64,000 nucleotides of DNA from an uncultured Clostridia bacterium. GTDB lineage: Bacteria > Bacillota > Clostridia > Oscillospirales > Ruminococcaceae. Shown piece after piece: positions 1 through 8,499 of this stretch (position 1 is its first letter; each line of letters starts with the position of its first letter). The stretch is from contig CAMVGH010000004.1 of assembly GCA_947166945.1 (NCBI GenBank), forward strand, positions 1-64,000, in the 5' to 3' direction. Made by a program: the position numbers and the translations under genes. The notes beneath the pieces were generated by a model that worked only from the letters and a program-made list of their open reading frames with translations, was not told where the DNA came from and did not search any database.

Positions 1-2
1 GG

Positions 3-875
3 ATATGCGAAAATTACGGCTACAAAGCCAATCGCAACACTATCCGAGATGATATTTCTGTGCTGCAAGCGTTTGGCATAGATGTTATTTCGGAAATGGC
101 AGGTAAGAACAAGGTCTTCTATATCGGCAGCCGCTTGTTTGAACTTGCGGAGATAAAAATGCTTGCCGATGCAGTAGCAAGTTCACGGTTTATAACCGCG
201 GATAAGAGCGAAGGAATAATAAACAAGCTGACCGGACTGACTAACGAGCATAACAGGCAGCAGATCATAAACGGGGCGCTCCCTGTGAACAGATTGAAAA
301 CATTCAGTCCCGGTATTTTTCGTACCGTTGATGCTGTATCAACAGCAATTGCGGAAGGAAAGAAGATCTCTTTCCAATACATAGACATTCTCCCGACTAA
401 AGAGATCGTTTTACGGCATGACGGAAAATAATACAAGGTATCTCCGCAGGTACTTGTATGGAACGATGACAGATACTATGCGCCTTCATATTCCGAAGAA
501 AAGAACTGTATCGTACCATTCAGGATAGACCGCATGAGAAATGTTGCAGTGCTTGATGATAATGCGTATGTCGATCCACAATTCAATATAGCCGACTACA
601 GCAAAATGGTGCTGCAGATGTTTGACGGCAACGAGGAAGAACGCACAGTTACCCTGGTTGCCGAGAACAGGTATATGCTGAACATCATTGATCGTTTCGG
701 AGAAGATATTCCGACCGCGATCGTTGACGGTAAGCACTTTTCTGCAAAAGTAACGGTCAGACCAAGCTCGACATTCTTTTCATGGGTATTTCAATTCTGC
801 GGCGGTATCAGGATAACAGAGCCGACAGAGATCGTAAGCGCATATAGGTCCATGCTTGAACAAGCAATGAAATAG
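3..875 (+). pseudogene. WYL-domain transcriptional regulator, 5' truncated by the window and interrupted by an in-frame stop
   Basis: The reading frame is open from the window edge. Its first residues look like the end of a DeoR-type winged helix (NTIRDDISVLQAFGIDV), followed by a WYL-like region that reads through to a TAG at 873-875. A TAA at 429-431 interrupts the frame (DGK-stop-YKVSPQVLVWNDDRYY). The sequence on both sides is in the same frame and fits one protein, so a single base change, probably AAA to TAA, explains it. WYL proteins sense ligands and control DNA-damage, phage-defence or sugar genes; which applies here cannot be seen. If the stop is real the C-terminal effector half is lost. 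A sequencing error is the main alternative. Confidence 0.8.
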
Positions 876-975
876 CAGCATTGTATAAAATTAACAAATA
901 AATAACATTTTATGTCCCTTATGTTTGGACGCGCTCAAAATTTTGCGCGCGAAGCATCAAGGGGCAATTTTTCTC

Positions 976-1004
976 TTTACAAATGATCGGAAATGTGATA
1001 TAAT
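976..1004 (+). promoter_or_regulatory. Vegetative promoter for the LexA-like gene
   Basis: TTTACA at 976-981 and TATAAT at 999-1004 are 17 bp apart. A small hairpin (GCAAC, loop, GTTGC; about 1013-1026) lies in the leader just before the ribosome binding site. Confidence 0.75.
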
Positions 1005-1049
1005 TCTAAATGCAACGATAGGTTGCCAAAAAAAGATGCGGAGGTGCCT

Positions 1050-1670
1050 ATGAGATCAAAGGACAAAAGTCTTATGGAGAAGATAAGGGTATTCGTTGAT
1101 GACTTTGCAATGAGTCACCTCGGAAAAGCTCCCTCGACAAGAGAGATCGGGCTTGAATTTGATATAAACAAGGCAACCGCATACAGGTATCTTGTCAGAA
1201 TGTCGGAGCTTGGTATGCTTCAATATACAGACGGAGAGATCCATACCGAACTGATAGACAAGGTCAACAAAGAGTACAGTATGGTGGGAGCGATAGACGC
1301 GTCTGTCCCGGCCGGAGCGCCGGATATGGTGGATGATGCATACGTCGGGGAATACTTTCCTATACCCTCATCGTTCCTCCGAGGGCAGAAAGGCAAGTTT
1401 TATTCCATGCCCGTGCGCGGTGAATCCATGATAAGTGCCGGAATAGATGACGGCGACCTCGTTATATTTCAAGAGAGCAGCCGGCCTGCCGAGGGAGATA
1501 TCGTTGTGGCATACATCGACGGCGAAGGCAATACGCTTAAACGCTTTCGCACGGATAAAAAGGGAGCGTACCTTTGGGCAGAGAACGAAACATGGAGTAA
1601 TAAAAAGCGTATGTTCGGACGGAACTTCACAGTCCGAGGCATCGCGGTAAAGATACTGAAAGATATATGA
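1050..1670 (+). CDS. LexA/S24-family autocleaving repressor
   Basis: The 206-residue protein has the LexA layout. An N-terminal winged helix (PSTREIGLEFDINKATAYRYL) is followed by an S24 latent protease domain. Three features support self-cleavage: an Ala-Gly bond in VPAGAPD, a catalytic serine in RGESMI and a lysine in TLKRF. Such proteins repress promoters until RecA-stimulated cleavage during DNA damage. The ATG at 1050 is preferred over the in-frame TTG at 1023 because GGAGGTG at 1040-1046 is well placed. The next gene overlaps by 4 bp, so the two are probably translationally coupled. Its position beside recombinases suggests an element-borne, damage-sensitive switch, but the host lexA is not excluded. 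Confidence 0.85.
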   Translation: MRSKDKSLMEKIRVFVDDFAMSHLGKAPSTREIGLEFDINKATAYRYLVRMSELGMLQYTDGEIHTELIDKVNKEYSMVGAIDASVPAGAPDMVDDAYVGEYFPIPSSFLRGQKGKFYSMPVRGESMISAGIDDGDLVIFQESSRPAEGDIVVAYIDGEGNTLKRFRTDKKGAYLWAENETWSNKKRMFGRNFTVRGIAVKILKDI

Positions 1671-2266
1671 TCAGCGGAGAACAAAGAAAGATGACAAGAG
1701 ATACAAATGGCGCAGGCTACACGATATGCTGCCCGTGCTGCGGGAAAGTATATAGATTTGACGACAGGTATGTTGACGAGATCGTAGGCTGCGGCTGCGG
1801 GCTTGAGTTTTACGCTTTTGCAATGGGTCATTTGCATATTGCGATACCCGCTTCCGAGGCGCGGTATGAACCCATAGCCCGTGCTATGAGAAGATTTGTT
1901 GTTGCAACAGGCAGATGCGGTGATATACCTCCGGAGCTGTATATCGGAAATGACGGACAGGAACACTTCGACATGACCGCACAGGAGCTTGATGCCGAAG
2001 AAGAACTCACCCGTGTGCTTGACGGATATCAGACCGATACCTTCGGTGAGGTGCTTGTTAATAAGGAACTGCTCGATACGATCTGCGAAAATCTCTATAA
2101 TGGTAGAGATATTGAACTGAAAAAGCAGAAGAACGGCATAGATGTCATTGAATTAAAGAAAAAGCGCGTAAATACGCAGAAGCCGGAATATCGGCGGTTG
2201 TCGGAATATACGCAGCTTACTGCCGATATGCTTAAAATCGGCGGTCTGTTTCATGTAAATCCGTAA
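1667..2266 (+). CDS. Hypothetical protein with N-terminal zinc ribbon
   Basis: The 199-residue protein is not recognised. Near residues 21-45 two cysteine clusters (CCPCCGKVY and CGCGLEF) form a likely zinc ribbon, followed by an acidic middle and a lysine-rich C-terminal region (ELKKQKNGIDVIELKKKR). The start overlaps the stop of the LexA-like gene (ATGA), which suggests co-expression. A second in-frame ATG at 1691 (MTRDTNG) is a possible alternative start. A role as nucleic-acid-binding partner of the repressor is a guess from the zinc ribbon and the coupling. Confidence 0.65.
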   Translation: MISGEQRKMTRDTNGAGYTICCPCCGKVYRFDDRYVDEIVGCGCGLEFYAFAMGHLHIAIPASEARYEPIARAMRRFVVATGRCGDIPPELYIGNDGQEHFDMTAQELDAEEELTRVLDGYQTDTFGEVLVNKELLDTICENLYNGRDIELKKQKNGIDVIELKKKRVNTQKPEYRRLSEYTQLTADMLKIGGLFHVNP

Positions 2267-2376
2267 CAATAAAAACTACAACAGAATACTTACAGCAGAA
2301 CGATATTTACTGTAAAAAACCGTGCAGCGAGTGGGCTGTACGAAGAACCGAGTGGGGTTGAAGCATAACGCATTAA

Positions 2377-2520
2377 ATGTCAATTGTCTGCTTGCTTGAA
2401 CTATACGCACAGGTATGCCCTGCGCTCTTGTTCGGCAACGCGGAATTTGACGATGCGAATGCTTTGACCTCACTTTATTTTATGCCGGAAGGAGGGAGAG
2501 CGCATGGCAAAGGAATATAA
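2377..2520 (+). CDS. Possible 47-residue ORF overlapping the XRE gene
   Basis: An ATG-initiated frame in the gap after the zinc-ribbon gene runs 47 codons and ends 17 bp inside the XRE gene. The peptide (for example FGNAEFDDANALTSLYF) has a protein-like composition, but no convincing ribosome binding site precedes it and no family is recognised. It could be a coupling ORF, the remnant of a gene end, or chance. Confidence 0.25.
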   Translation: MSIVCLLELYAQVCPALLFGNAEFDDANALTSLYFMPEGGRAHGKGI

Positions 2521-2848
2521 CCCGCAGCTTGCCGAAATGGGAGCGAAAATAGTCGCAAGACGCGAGGAACTCGGTATGACCGCAACGGAACTCGCAATTT
2601 ATGTCGGAATTACATCTGCGGCGCTCTCCCGAATCGAGAACGGACAGAGCGAAGCCAAAGTAACAACATTGATGAAGATAGCCGACATCTTAACGGTGCC
2701 TTTGTCATATTTTCAGTCCGGCACTGCTGCAGGAGCGTCATATATACCGCCGGAGCTGCTTGCTTTGATCCCGAAGCTGAAAAGAAAAGCACCTGCCGAA
2801 CAGCGAAAGCTCATGCAGTTGTTTGCCTCAATGATAGATACAATATGA
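2504..2848 (+). CDS. XRE-family helix-turn-helix repressor
   Basis: The 114-residue protein has an N-terminal Cro/CI-type HTH at about residues 10-65 (MTATELAIYVGITSAALSRIENGQ) and a short C-terminal helical tail that could dimerise. GGAAGGAGGGAG precedes the ATG at 2504. Two perfect palindromes lie about 95 bp downstream and overlap the promoter that would feed the sigma-like gene. Similar half-sites overlap two other element promoters (4498-4514 and 8559-8575). I infer that this protein is the element's main repressor; binding is not shown by the sequence. Confidence 0.85.
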   Translation: MAKEYNPQLAEMGAKIVARREELGMTATELAIYVGITSAALSRIENGQSEAKVTTLMKIADILTVPLSYFQSGTAAGASYIPPELLALIPKLKRKAPAEQRKLMQLFASMIDTI

Positions 2849-3260
2849 CCGACACGGATAATCCGGAGCCGGTCATTTTTTATTGGTTTGGTAATGATTA
2901 AAACACCTAACCTTATATTATATCACAAAAATTCTCAAAAGAATTATAGTGGACTATAAAATTTTGCGAAAATCTTATAGTTTACTATAATTTTTTTCGT
3001 TCGAAATATGTTAAGATATATTCAGTTCAAGGGAACAGGCTGTAAACGAGCCGCCACCCACGGACAAAAATAATATCTTATGTCGGATGCATACGGCAGC
3101 GGATGTTCAGATGATAAGGCACATACCCGTCTTGGGAATCTGCCCTGTCGCCGGAACATCACTGTTTGTGCATCCGTTTTGCGTTTGTCGTCGTGTGCCT
3201 TGCAGACTGTGTTCCCGAGCATCCGCCTGACCGGAGCGTCCGCCCGAAAGGACGGTCATT
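2849..3260. other. Regulatory gap of 412 bp between the XRE and sigma-like genes
   Basis: The first half is AT-rich and carries the twin palindromes and a promoter. From about 3030 to 3245 the DNA is GC-richer, with short inverted repeats and no convincing gene. A 75-codon frame from 3080 overlaps the next gene and has no ribosome binding site. The stretch is probably a long 5' leader for the sigma-like gene. Confidence 0.5.
2944..2991 (+). promoter_or_regulatory. Twin palindromic operators overlapping a promoter
   Basis: TTATAGT-GG-ACTATAA lies at 2944-2959 and TTATAGT-TT-ACTATAA at 2975-2990. Both have perfect 7-bp arms and their centres are 31 bp apart, about three helical turns. A promoter of TTGCGA (2964-2969), 16 bp and TATAAT (2986-2991) sits between and inside them, so a bound dimer on the second site would cover the -10 box. 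The neighbouring XRE protein is the obvious ligand by inference. Confidence 0.75.
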
Positions 3261-3701
3261 ATGAGCGAGAAAAAGTACACAGTGGTATGCAACGGAACAA
3301 TGGTTGAGGTGACAAAAGAGGTTTACAGACTTTACATCACGGAGCCGGAAAATGAAGCAAGAAATTATCGGCGCAGAAAAAAGGGCGTCATAAAAGTTGA
3401 TAACGAGACAGAAACCGTTGACTGTATTACCTGTCCGGAAGATTCAATTGAACGCTTAATGGAATTGGGGCATGAGTTTGAAGATACGAGTTTCAGCATA
3501 GACGCGTTGGATACCGCAGTTATGGTTGACAGGGCTCTTGATGAACTATCATTTGAAGAAAGATATATCATTGAAGCTCTGTTTTTTAATGACAAAACGG
3601 AACAGAGAGTAGCTGACGAATTGGGAATTGCACAGAAAAATGTACATAAAAAGAAAGTCAGAATACTGGCTAAATTAGCTAAAATCTTGTCGAAAGAATA
3701 A
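3261..3701 (+). CDS. Sigma-70 region-4-like protein of the mobile element
   Basis: The 146-residue protein has an N-terminal part of unknown role and a C-terminal sigma region 4-type helix-turn-helix at about residues 95-145 (LSFEERYIIEALF, then QRVADELGIAQKNVHKKKVRIL). Region 2, which binds the -10 box and core polymerase, is missing, so it is more likely a regulator than a complete sigma factor. AAAGGACGG precedes the ATG at 3261. Short sigma-like proteins upstream of recombinase modules are familiar from Firmicutes integrative elements. It is transcribed from the palindrome-controlled promoter and may activate the downstream recombination module. Confidence 0.7.
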   Translation: MSEKKYTVVCNGTMVEVTKEVYRLYITEPENEARNYRRRKKGVIKVDNETETVDCITCPEDSIERLMELGHEFEDTSFSIDALDTAVMVDRALDELSFEERYIIEALFFNDKTEQRVADELGIAQKNVHKKKVRILAKLAKILSKE

Positions 3702-3726
3702 TAATTTGTAGAACAGGGGGTATAAA

Positions 3727-3798
3727 ATGGTGCTTCTGATGTCCTTATATTATGAAGGGATAAATATTTCCCTCACCTGTTCTTTGAAAATTGAATAG
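3727..3798 (+). CDS. Possible 23-residue leader peptide
   Basis: An ATG 25 bp after the sigma-like stop is preceded by AGGGGG at 3715-3720 at good spacing. It opens 23 codons (MVLLMSLYYEG..., ending LKIE) and stops at the start of the hairpin-rich non-coding region. The good ribosome binding site and its place before a structured leader suggest a leader peptide. Its short length means chance cannot be excluded. Confidence 0.4.
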   Translation: MVLLMSLYYEGINISLTCSLKIE

Positions 3799-3799
3799 C

Positions 3800-4190
3800 A
3801 GTATATCGGGTACATTCCCTTTTGCGCCTGCGGGCGTAGCAGAGCGGGAAATGAAAGCGATGTTCGGCATTACAAGCGAGGATAAGCGAGGCAGCTTTTG
3901 CCAAGAGCGTACAGCTCGACAATTATGATCCGTCCGTTAATGTAGGAGTCGCAGAGTAAGATCCCGGGCAGCGGTTGGCAGCCGTTGTTTCGTGCGATGA
4001 AAAGCAAGAGGGTACAATGATACTTCTGTCCAGTCACAGCCTCAAGCAATGAGGGCAGCCACATGAGAACCATGCGGGGGTGAGAGTCCCATGATGCCGC
4101 GCCGGCGGCAGCCCGATATATTCCCGGAAGCTCCATAACATGGGGCACTGGCAGGGGCGTCGGGGACAAATATGCCGGAACAACTTACAG
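3800..4190 (+). ncRNA. Hairpin-rich non-coding region, candidate structured RNA
   Basis: No gene is supported between 3799 and 4292. Local stems include CGCC-tgcg-GGCG near 3827, GGCA...TGCC near 3890, GAGC...GCTC near 3905, CCTCA...TGAGG near 4031-4049 and a GC-rich palindrome near 4097. A 10-bp unit (AAGCGAGGAT/AAGCGAGGCA) is repeated in tandem near 3877. Density of stems and lack of coding suggest a long structured leader or stable RNA between the sigma-like and recombinase genes. No known RNA family is recognised with confidence. Confidence 0.35.
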
Positions 4191-4196
4191 GCAATA

Positions 4197-4224
4197 CAGC
4201 GGAATAGTTATTGCTGTTCCGCTG
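4197..4224 (+). terminator. Perfect 8-bp hairpin, attenuator-like
   Basis: CAGCGGAA at 4197-4204 pairs with TTCCGCTG at 4217-4224 around a 12-nt loop. It is followed by an A/T run rather than a clear T tract, so it may be an attenuator stem rather than a full terminator. Confidence 0.4.
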
Positions 4225-4241
4225 AAATATATATAAGATCA

Positions 4242-4275
4242 CAGCCCTGTAATAATGCAGGGCTGCGGTCTGTTT
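4242..4275 (+). terminator. Hairpin before the SHOCT-like gene
   Basis: CAGCCCTG at 4242-4249 pairs with CAGGGCTG at 4258-4265, with four more possible pairs outside one mismatch. TGTTTATTTA follows. It could end the upstream RNA or attenuate transcription into the recombinase operon. Confidence 0.5.
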
Positions 4276-4292
4276 ATTTACGGAGAACAAAA

Positions 4293-4457
4293 ATGAGAAC
4301 GGACATATATACGCTGACCGGAGTAAAGGCTGAACTTGTAAATATCATTTGTTTGCAGTATATCGAAAAGCTGCTGCGCGAGGATAAGATATCCGAAAAA
4401 CACGCGGAACTTCTTGCTGCACGTTTCAAGGTAAACTGCACAGGAAAGCGGAAATAA
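4293..4457 (+). CDS. SHOCT-like small protein
   Basis: This 54-residue ORF starts at ATG 4293 after GGAG at 4282-4285. The segment IEKLLREDKISEKHAELLAARF is the short helix-turn-helix typical of SHOCT domains (IxxLxxLxxxGxITxxEFxxxK), with a slightly unusual core. SHOCT proteins of this size commonly sit just upstream of serine recombinases in Clostridia elements and may help oligomerise or regulate the recombinase. The recombinase starts 83 bp downstream behind its own -10 box. Confidence 0.6.
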   Translation: MRTDIYTLTGVKAELVNIICLQYIEKLLREDKISEKHAELLAARFKVNCTGKRK

Positions 4458-4497
4458 ATCTGTCCACATTGGTAGTTCCAATACGGACGAAAAAGTG

Positions 4498-4514
4498 GTA
4501 TTGTGTACTATAAT
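4498..4514 (+). promoter_or_regulatory. -10 region of the recombinase promoter with operator half-site
   Basis: TATAAT at 4509-4514 lies 26 bp before the first recombinase ATG; no good -35 box is visible. GTATTGT-GT-ACTATAA at 4498-4513 matches the upstream palindromes (right arm perfect, left arm 5 of 7), so the same repressor may act here. Confidence 0.5.
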
Positions 4515-4540
4515 AGATACGGAAAGAGAGGACTGATCGC

Positions 4541-6061
4541 ATGGTTATCACAAAGATACAGGCAGCGACCGATGTGAAGATCATCACAAGGCTTGCGGCA
4601 TACATAAGAGTATCGAGCGACAGCGAAGATCAGCAGCACTCCTTCTCGGCGCAGTACAGATATTACAACAGCATCGCCGCGGACAACGACGACACGATAC
4701 TAATTGACATTTACGCGGACGAGGGCATCACCGGAACTTGCACGGATAAGCGTGACGAGTTCAAACGCATGATGAGCGATGCCCGCAAACATAAGTTTGA
4801 CAGAATAATAGTAAAATCGGTGACGAGATTCGCTCGAAACACAAAGGACTGCCTCGAGGCGGTACGAGAGCTGAAGCAGCTCGGAATATCCGTTTACTTC
4901 GAGGAAAACAACATTGATACCAACAAGACCGAGGGAGAAACGCTCATAACCCTGCTCGGTATGGTAGCGCAGAACGAATCGCTGTCCATATCGAAGAACT
5001 TACGCTGGAGCATACAGAAAAGTATGCAAAACGGCACTTATACAAACGGATCTCCGGCTTATGGCTATAATTATGATAACAGCCAATTATTTATAGATGA
5101 AAACAATGCGGAGACTGTAAAAAGAATATTTGATGATTTTCTGAATGGACTCGGACTTCAGACAATCGCTGATAATCTTACAGATGAAACAGGCATACAA
5201 TGGTACGCAGCAACGATCAGTTATATATTAACTAATGAGAAGTATATCGGGGATTCGGTGCTCCATAAATACTATACATCTGAAACCTTGCCGTTTGTAA
5301 AGCGGCAAAACAGGGGAGAACAGCCCAAATACTATGCACAAGAAACCCATGAACCAATCATTGATAAGGAAACGTTCAGAAAGGTTCAAGAACTGATCAT
5401 CAGTCGCAGACCTACAGAGCGTTCATACGGAACTCAATATACTTTCACCCGTAAAATAAACTGCGGACATTGCGGTTATTTGTTCAAAAGGATAAATATA
5501 CGAGACAAAGCATATTGGATATGCAACAAGCACAGCAAAAATGCAGACCTGTGTCCGGTTAGGTCAATACCCGAAGAATACCTCAAAGGCGCATACATAA
5601 GAATGTTCAACAAGCTTAAACGCTTCGGCGACAAGATCATATCTTCGGCGGTAAGTCAGCTTGAGGACTTGATAATGAAGAAACAATGTGGGAATCAGAA
5701 GATACTCTCCGCAAGGGGTGAACTGATAGCAGCCCGCGAGAAAATGAACCAGATCACCCGACTTCATAGCAGCGGAATCCTCTCCGATGACATATACAAC
5801 GCACAGAAAAAAGAGATCGAAGCAAAGATCATGCGTCTTAAAGAACTGATGACAGCGGCTTGCGATACAGACGATATCGTCAACACACTGGACAAGCTCT
5901 CTGACCTTATGGACATACTGAATGAGCGTGACATCATGACGGAGTTTGATGAAACTGTGTTCGGAATCACAGTCGAGAAAATGACAGCTCTGTCCGAAAA
6001 CGAGATAGTGTTCAGGCTCATAGGCGGTGTGGAGTTCACGGAAATCATAGAAAGGCGGTAA
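4541..6061 (+). CDS. Large serine recombinase, first of three
   Basis: The 506-residue protein has the large serine recombinase layout. The resolvase-type catalytic domain (about 15-160) has the nucleophile serine in YIRVSS and motifs DEGITGT and SVTRFARNT. A recombinase DNA-binding domain follows (about 170-280), then a zinc ribbon (CGHCGYLF plus two later cysteines) and a coiled coil. These enzymes integrate and excise elements at short att cores. It forms an operon with two further recombinases, with only 5 bp to the next gene. It is probably one of two catalytic subunits for the element's integration. Confidence 0.92.
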   Translation: MVITKIQAATDVKIITRLAAYIRVSSDSEDQQHSFSAQYRYYNSIAADNDDTILIDIYADEGITGTCTDKRDEFKRMMSDARKHKFDRIIVKSVTRFARNTKDCLEAVRELKQLGISVYFEENNIDTNKTEGETLITLLGMVAQNESLSISKNLRWSIQKSMQNGTYTNGSPAYGYNYDNSQLFIDENNAETVKRIFDDFLNGLGLQTIADNLTDETGIQWYAATISYILTNEKYIGDSVLHKYYTSETLPFVKRQNRGEQPKYYAQETHEPIIDKETFRKVQELIISRRPTERSYGTQYTFTRKINCGHCGYLFKRINIRDKAYWICNKHSKNADLCPVRSIPEEYLKGAYIRMFNKLKRFGDKIISSAVSQLEDLIMKKQCGNQKILSARGELIAAREKMNQITRLHSSGILSDDIYNAQKKEIEAKIMRLKELMTAACDTDDIVNTLDKLSDLMDILNERDIMTEFDETVFGITVEKMTALSENEIVFRLIGGVEFTEIIERR

Positions 6062-6066
6062 CGCTT

Positions 6067-6843
6067 ATGAAAAGCAACAGAAACATTCCGTTCGGATATA
6101 TGATGCGCAGCGGCAAGTACATTGCCGAACCTGCGGAATCCGAAGCAGTCCGACAGATATTTGAGATGTATCTGAACGGAATGTCTCTGAAAAGCATTGC
6201 AGCCGAGATGACTGTCCCTTACAACGCGGACAAGCTTCTGTGGAACAAAAACATGGTCAGTCGGATACTTGAAAACAAGCGGTATCTCGGTGATGGTACA
6301 TATCCGCAGATTGTAGAACAGGTGATATTCGACCGAGCAAATGTCATTAAATCCGAAAAAGGAAAAACAGCACTTCCGGTGGATAACGCGACAAAATACC
6401 TGCGTAGCCTTATAGAATACGGAAATAACACCGGATGCAGGCGTTTGAGTGTGAACGATATAAAGCGTCTGGCTGTGACAGCGATAAATATGCTGATAGA
6501 CGAGCCGACGCTTGCGGCACCGATAGACAGCGTGGAATACAAGCCCACCGCACAGCTTACACTGGCAGAGGAACAGATCAAGGAGCAGATGAGTGATTCT
6601 GCAGCCGATGCGGATAAGCTCATGGTAGATATACTTCGGGCGGTCTCAATGCGGTACGACTGCTTCACATACGATGACCGCGACAAGACCGCTCCGCTGC
6701 TCGAAATACTTACTCAACATGATAAAATCGAAGAATTTGATATGGAACTGACCAAACAGGTCATTAAATATATAGTCATAGACGGCAGCACGGTAAGCGC
6801 CGTGCTTATCAATGACAAAACGATCCCGATACAAGGAGCGTGA
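6067..6843 (+). CDS. Serine recombinase-like protein without catalytic domain
   Basis: The 258-residue protein begins directly with the recombinase DNA-binding domain (FGYMMRSGKYIAEPAESEAVRQIFE, where larger recombinases have it after the catalytic domain). The N-terminal resolvase domain with the active serine is absent, as is the zinc ribbon. The frame is intact, with its own start, and lies between two full-length recombinases, so this looks like a maintained accessory subunit rather than a decayed gene. A role as DNA-binding partner or directionality factor is inferred. Confidence 0.75.
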   Translation: MKSNRNIPFGYMMRSGKYIAEPAESEAVRQIFEMYLNGMSLKSIAAEMTVPYNADKLLWNKNMVSRILENKRYLGDGTYPQIVEQVIFDRANVIKSEKGKTALPVDNATKYLRSLIEYGNNTGCRRLSVNDIKRLAVTAINMLIDEPTLAAPIDSVEYKPTAQLTLAEEQIKEQMSDSAADADKLMVDILRAVSMRYDCFTYDDRDKTAPLLEILTQHDKIEEFDMELTKQVIKYIVIDGSTVSAVLINDKTIPIQGA

Positions 6844-6848
6844 CAGAA

Positions 6849-8480
6849 ATGTTAGTACCGAACATACCGATAGAATCCGACGGCAAGATGCGGGTAACAG
6901 TTATTCCCGCCAAGCCGCAGACTGAGACTGCAAAAAAGAAAAGTGCTGTGAAGCGGGTCGCTGCCTACTGCCGAGTATCGACAGCCGAGGAAGAACAGGC
7001 GAGCAGCTACGATGCGCAGTGCCGGTATTACGATGAATATATCAGCAGCCACGAGGACTGGAAGAAAGTAGCTATCTTCGCGGACGAGGGTATCACCGGC
7101 ACACAGGCGAAGAAACGCCCGGAGTTCCTCAAAATGATACGATACTGCCGCCGAGGGAGCATTGATATAATACTTGCAAAATCCGTGAGCCGCTTCGCAA
7201 GAAACACGGTCGAAAGCCTACAGTATGTGCGGGAACTCAAAGCACTTGGAATCGCGGTCATCTTCGAGAAAGAGAACATAAACACCCTTGAGCAGTCAGA
7301 CGAAATGCTGCTGACGATATTCTCATGGTTCGCGCAAGCGGAATCCGAGAGCATAAGCAAAAACGTATCCTGGGGTATCCGCCGCTCCTTCGAGCAAGGG
7401 AAATTCAGCATGGCGGCGATCTTCGGCTACGAAAAGGACGAGAACGGCGATCCCCGGATAGTTCCCGAGCAAGCGGAAACGGTCAGACTGATATTCAGTA
7501 TGTTCCTGGACGGAGCAAGCTATCGGAATATAGCTGACAAGCTTATAGAGCAGAACATACCCAATGCCCGCGGAGCCGTCAAGTGGTCGATCTCAACTAT
7601 ATCGAGCATACTTCAGAATGAGAAATATGCGGGAGATGCGCTCCTGCAAAAGACATACACGGTGGACTGCATATCGAAGAAAACAAAAAAGAACACCGGA
7701 GAGCTTCCGATGTACTATGTAAGTGACCACCATGCAGCGATAATCGACCGTGACACCTTTAATAAGGCACAGATCGAGATAACCCGCCGCAACAGTCTGA
7801 AAAAGATGTCAGGCAAGGAAACGAACAACAACGGGCAGTACAGTGCCAAGTATGCGCTGACAGAGCGGATGTATTGCGCCGAATGCGGCGCGGCGTACCG
7901 CAGGACAACATGGACGGCAAAGGGCTACAAGGAGATCGTGTGGCGCTGTGTGAGCCGTTTGGAGAGCGGAAAGAAGAAATGCAAACACTCCCCGACACTC
8001 CACGAAGAAAGCCTCCACGGAGCGATTTTGGAAGCGATAAACGGCTTCTGTGCGATAGGTGATGATGTCCGGCAGGAGCTGAAAGCCGGAATACAAGAGG
8101 TAGTGATACCGGACGGACAGATAATCTCGCAGCTCGAACAGCTTCGGGCAGAACGCAGCGATGAGATCAGCCGACTGCTGGAATTATCCCTTACGGAAAC
8201 CGATTATACGAAATATGACGGCGAGTTCAAGCGACTCTCCGATGAGATAGATGCTATAAACGAGCAGATCAGAGCCGAGCGTGAGAAGCTCACAGGTCAT
8301 TCGATAACAACCGATTCTGTTCAAGAAATCCTGGACGAGATCGACCGAACAGATTTCAAGCTCACAGAATATGATGACAGCATGACGCGGCGCTTCATCG
8401 AGCGGATTGATGTTATCGATAAACGCACCATCAAGATCACCTTTATCGGTGGAGTCCAAGCCGAGCAGGTGCTTGAGTAA
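6849..8480 (+). CDS. Large serine recombinase, third of three
   Basis: The protein is 543 residues from ATG 6849, chosen over the GTG at 6840 because AAGGAG at 6833-6838 spaces better. The catalytic domain carries the serine in AYCRVST, DEGITGT and SVSRFARNT. A recombinase domain with NARGAVKWSISTISSILQNEKYAGD follows, then a zinc ribbon starting CAECGAAY and a C-terminal coiled coil. It differs clearly from the first recombinase, so the pair is likely heteromeric or acts at different sites. A terminator follows at once, marking the end of the operon and probably of the element's coding part. Confidence 0.92.
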   Translation: MLVPNIPIESDGKMRVTVIPAKPQTETAKKKSAVKRVAAYCRVSTAEEEQASSYDAQCRYYDEYISSHEDWKKVAIFADEGITGTQAKKRPEFLKMIRYCRRGSIDIILAKSVSRFARNTVESLQYVRELKALGIAVIFEKENINTLEQSDEMLLTIFSWFAQAESESISKNVSWGIRRSFEQGKFSMAAIFGYEKDENGDPRIVPEQAETVRLIFSMFLDGASYRNIADKLIEQNIPNARGAVKWSISTISSILQNEKYAGDALLQKTYTVDCISKKTKKNTGELPMYYVSDHHAAIIDRDTFNKAQIEITRRNSLKKMSGKETNNNGQYSAKYALTERMYCAECGAAYRRTTWTAKGYKEIVWRCVSRLESGKKKCKHSPTLHEESLHGAILEAINGFCAIGDDVRQELKAGIQEVVIPDGQIISQLEQLRAERSDEISRLLELSLTETDYTKYDGEFKRLSDEIDAINEQIRAEREKLTGHSITTDSVQEILDEIDRTDFKLTEYDDSMTRRFIERIDVIDKRTIKITFIGGVQAEQVLE

Positions 8481-8499
8481 TAGATTTCTCCTTTGATTT

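Noticed and set aside
3080..3307. 75-codon ORF ahead of and overlapping the sigma-like gene
   Set aside because: No ribosome binding site and it overlaps the better supported start of the sigma-like gene.
3800..4190. Group II intron remnant
   Set aside because: No domain V consensus or reverse transcriptase fragment is visible.
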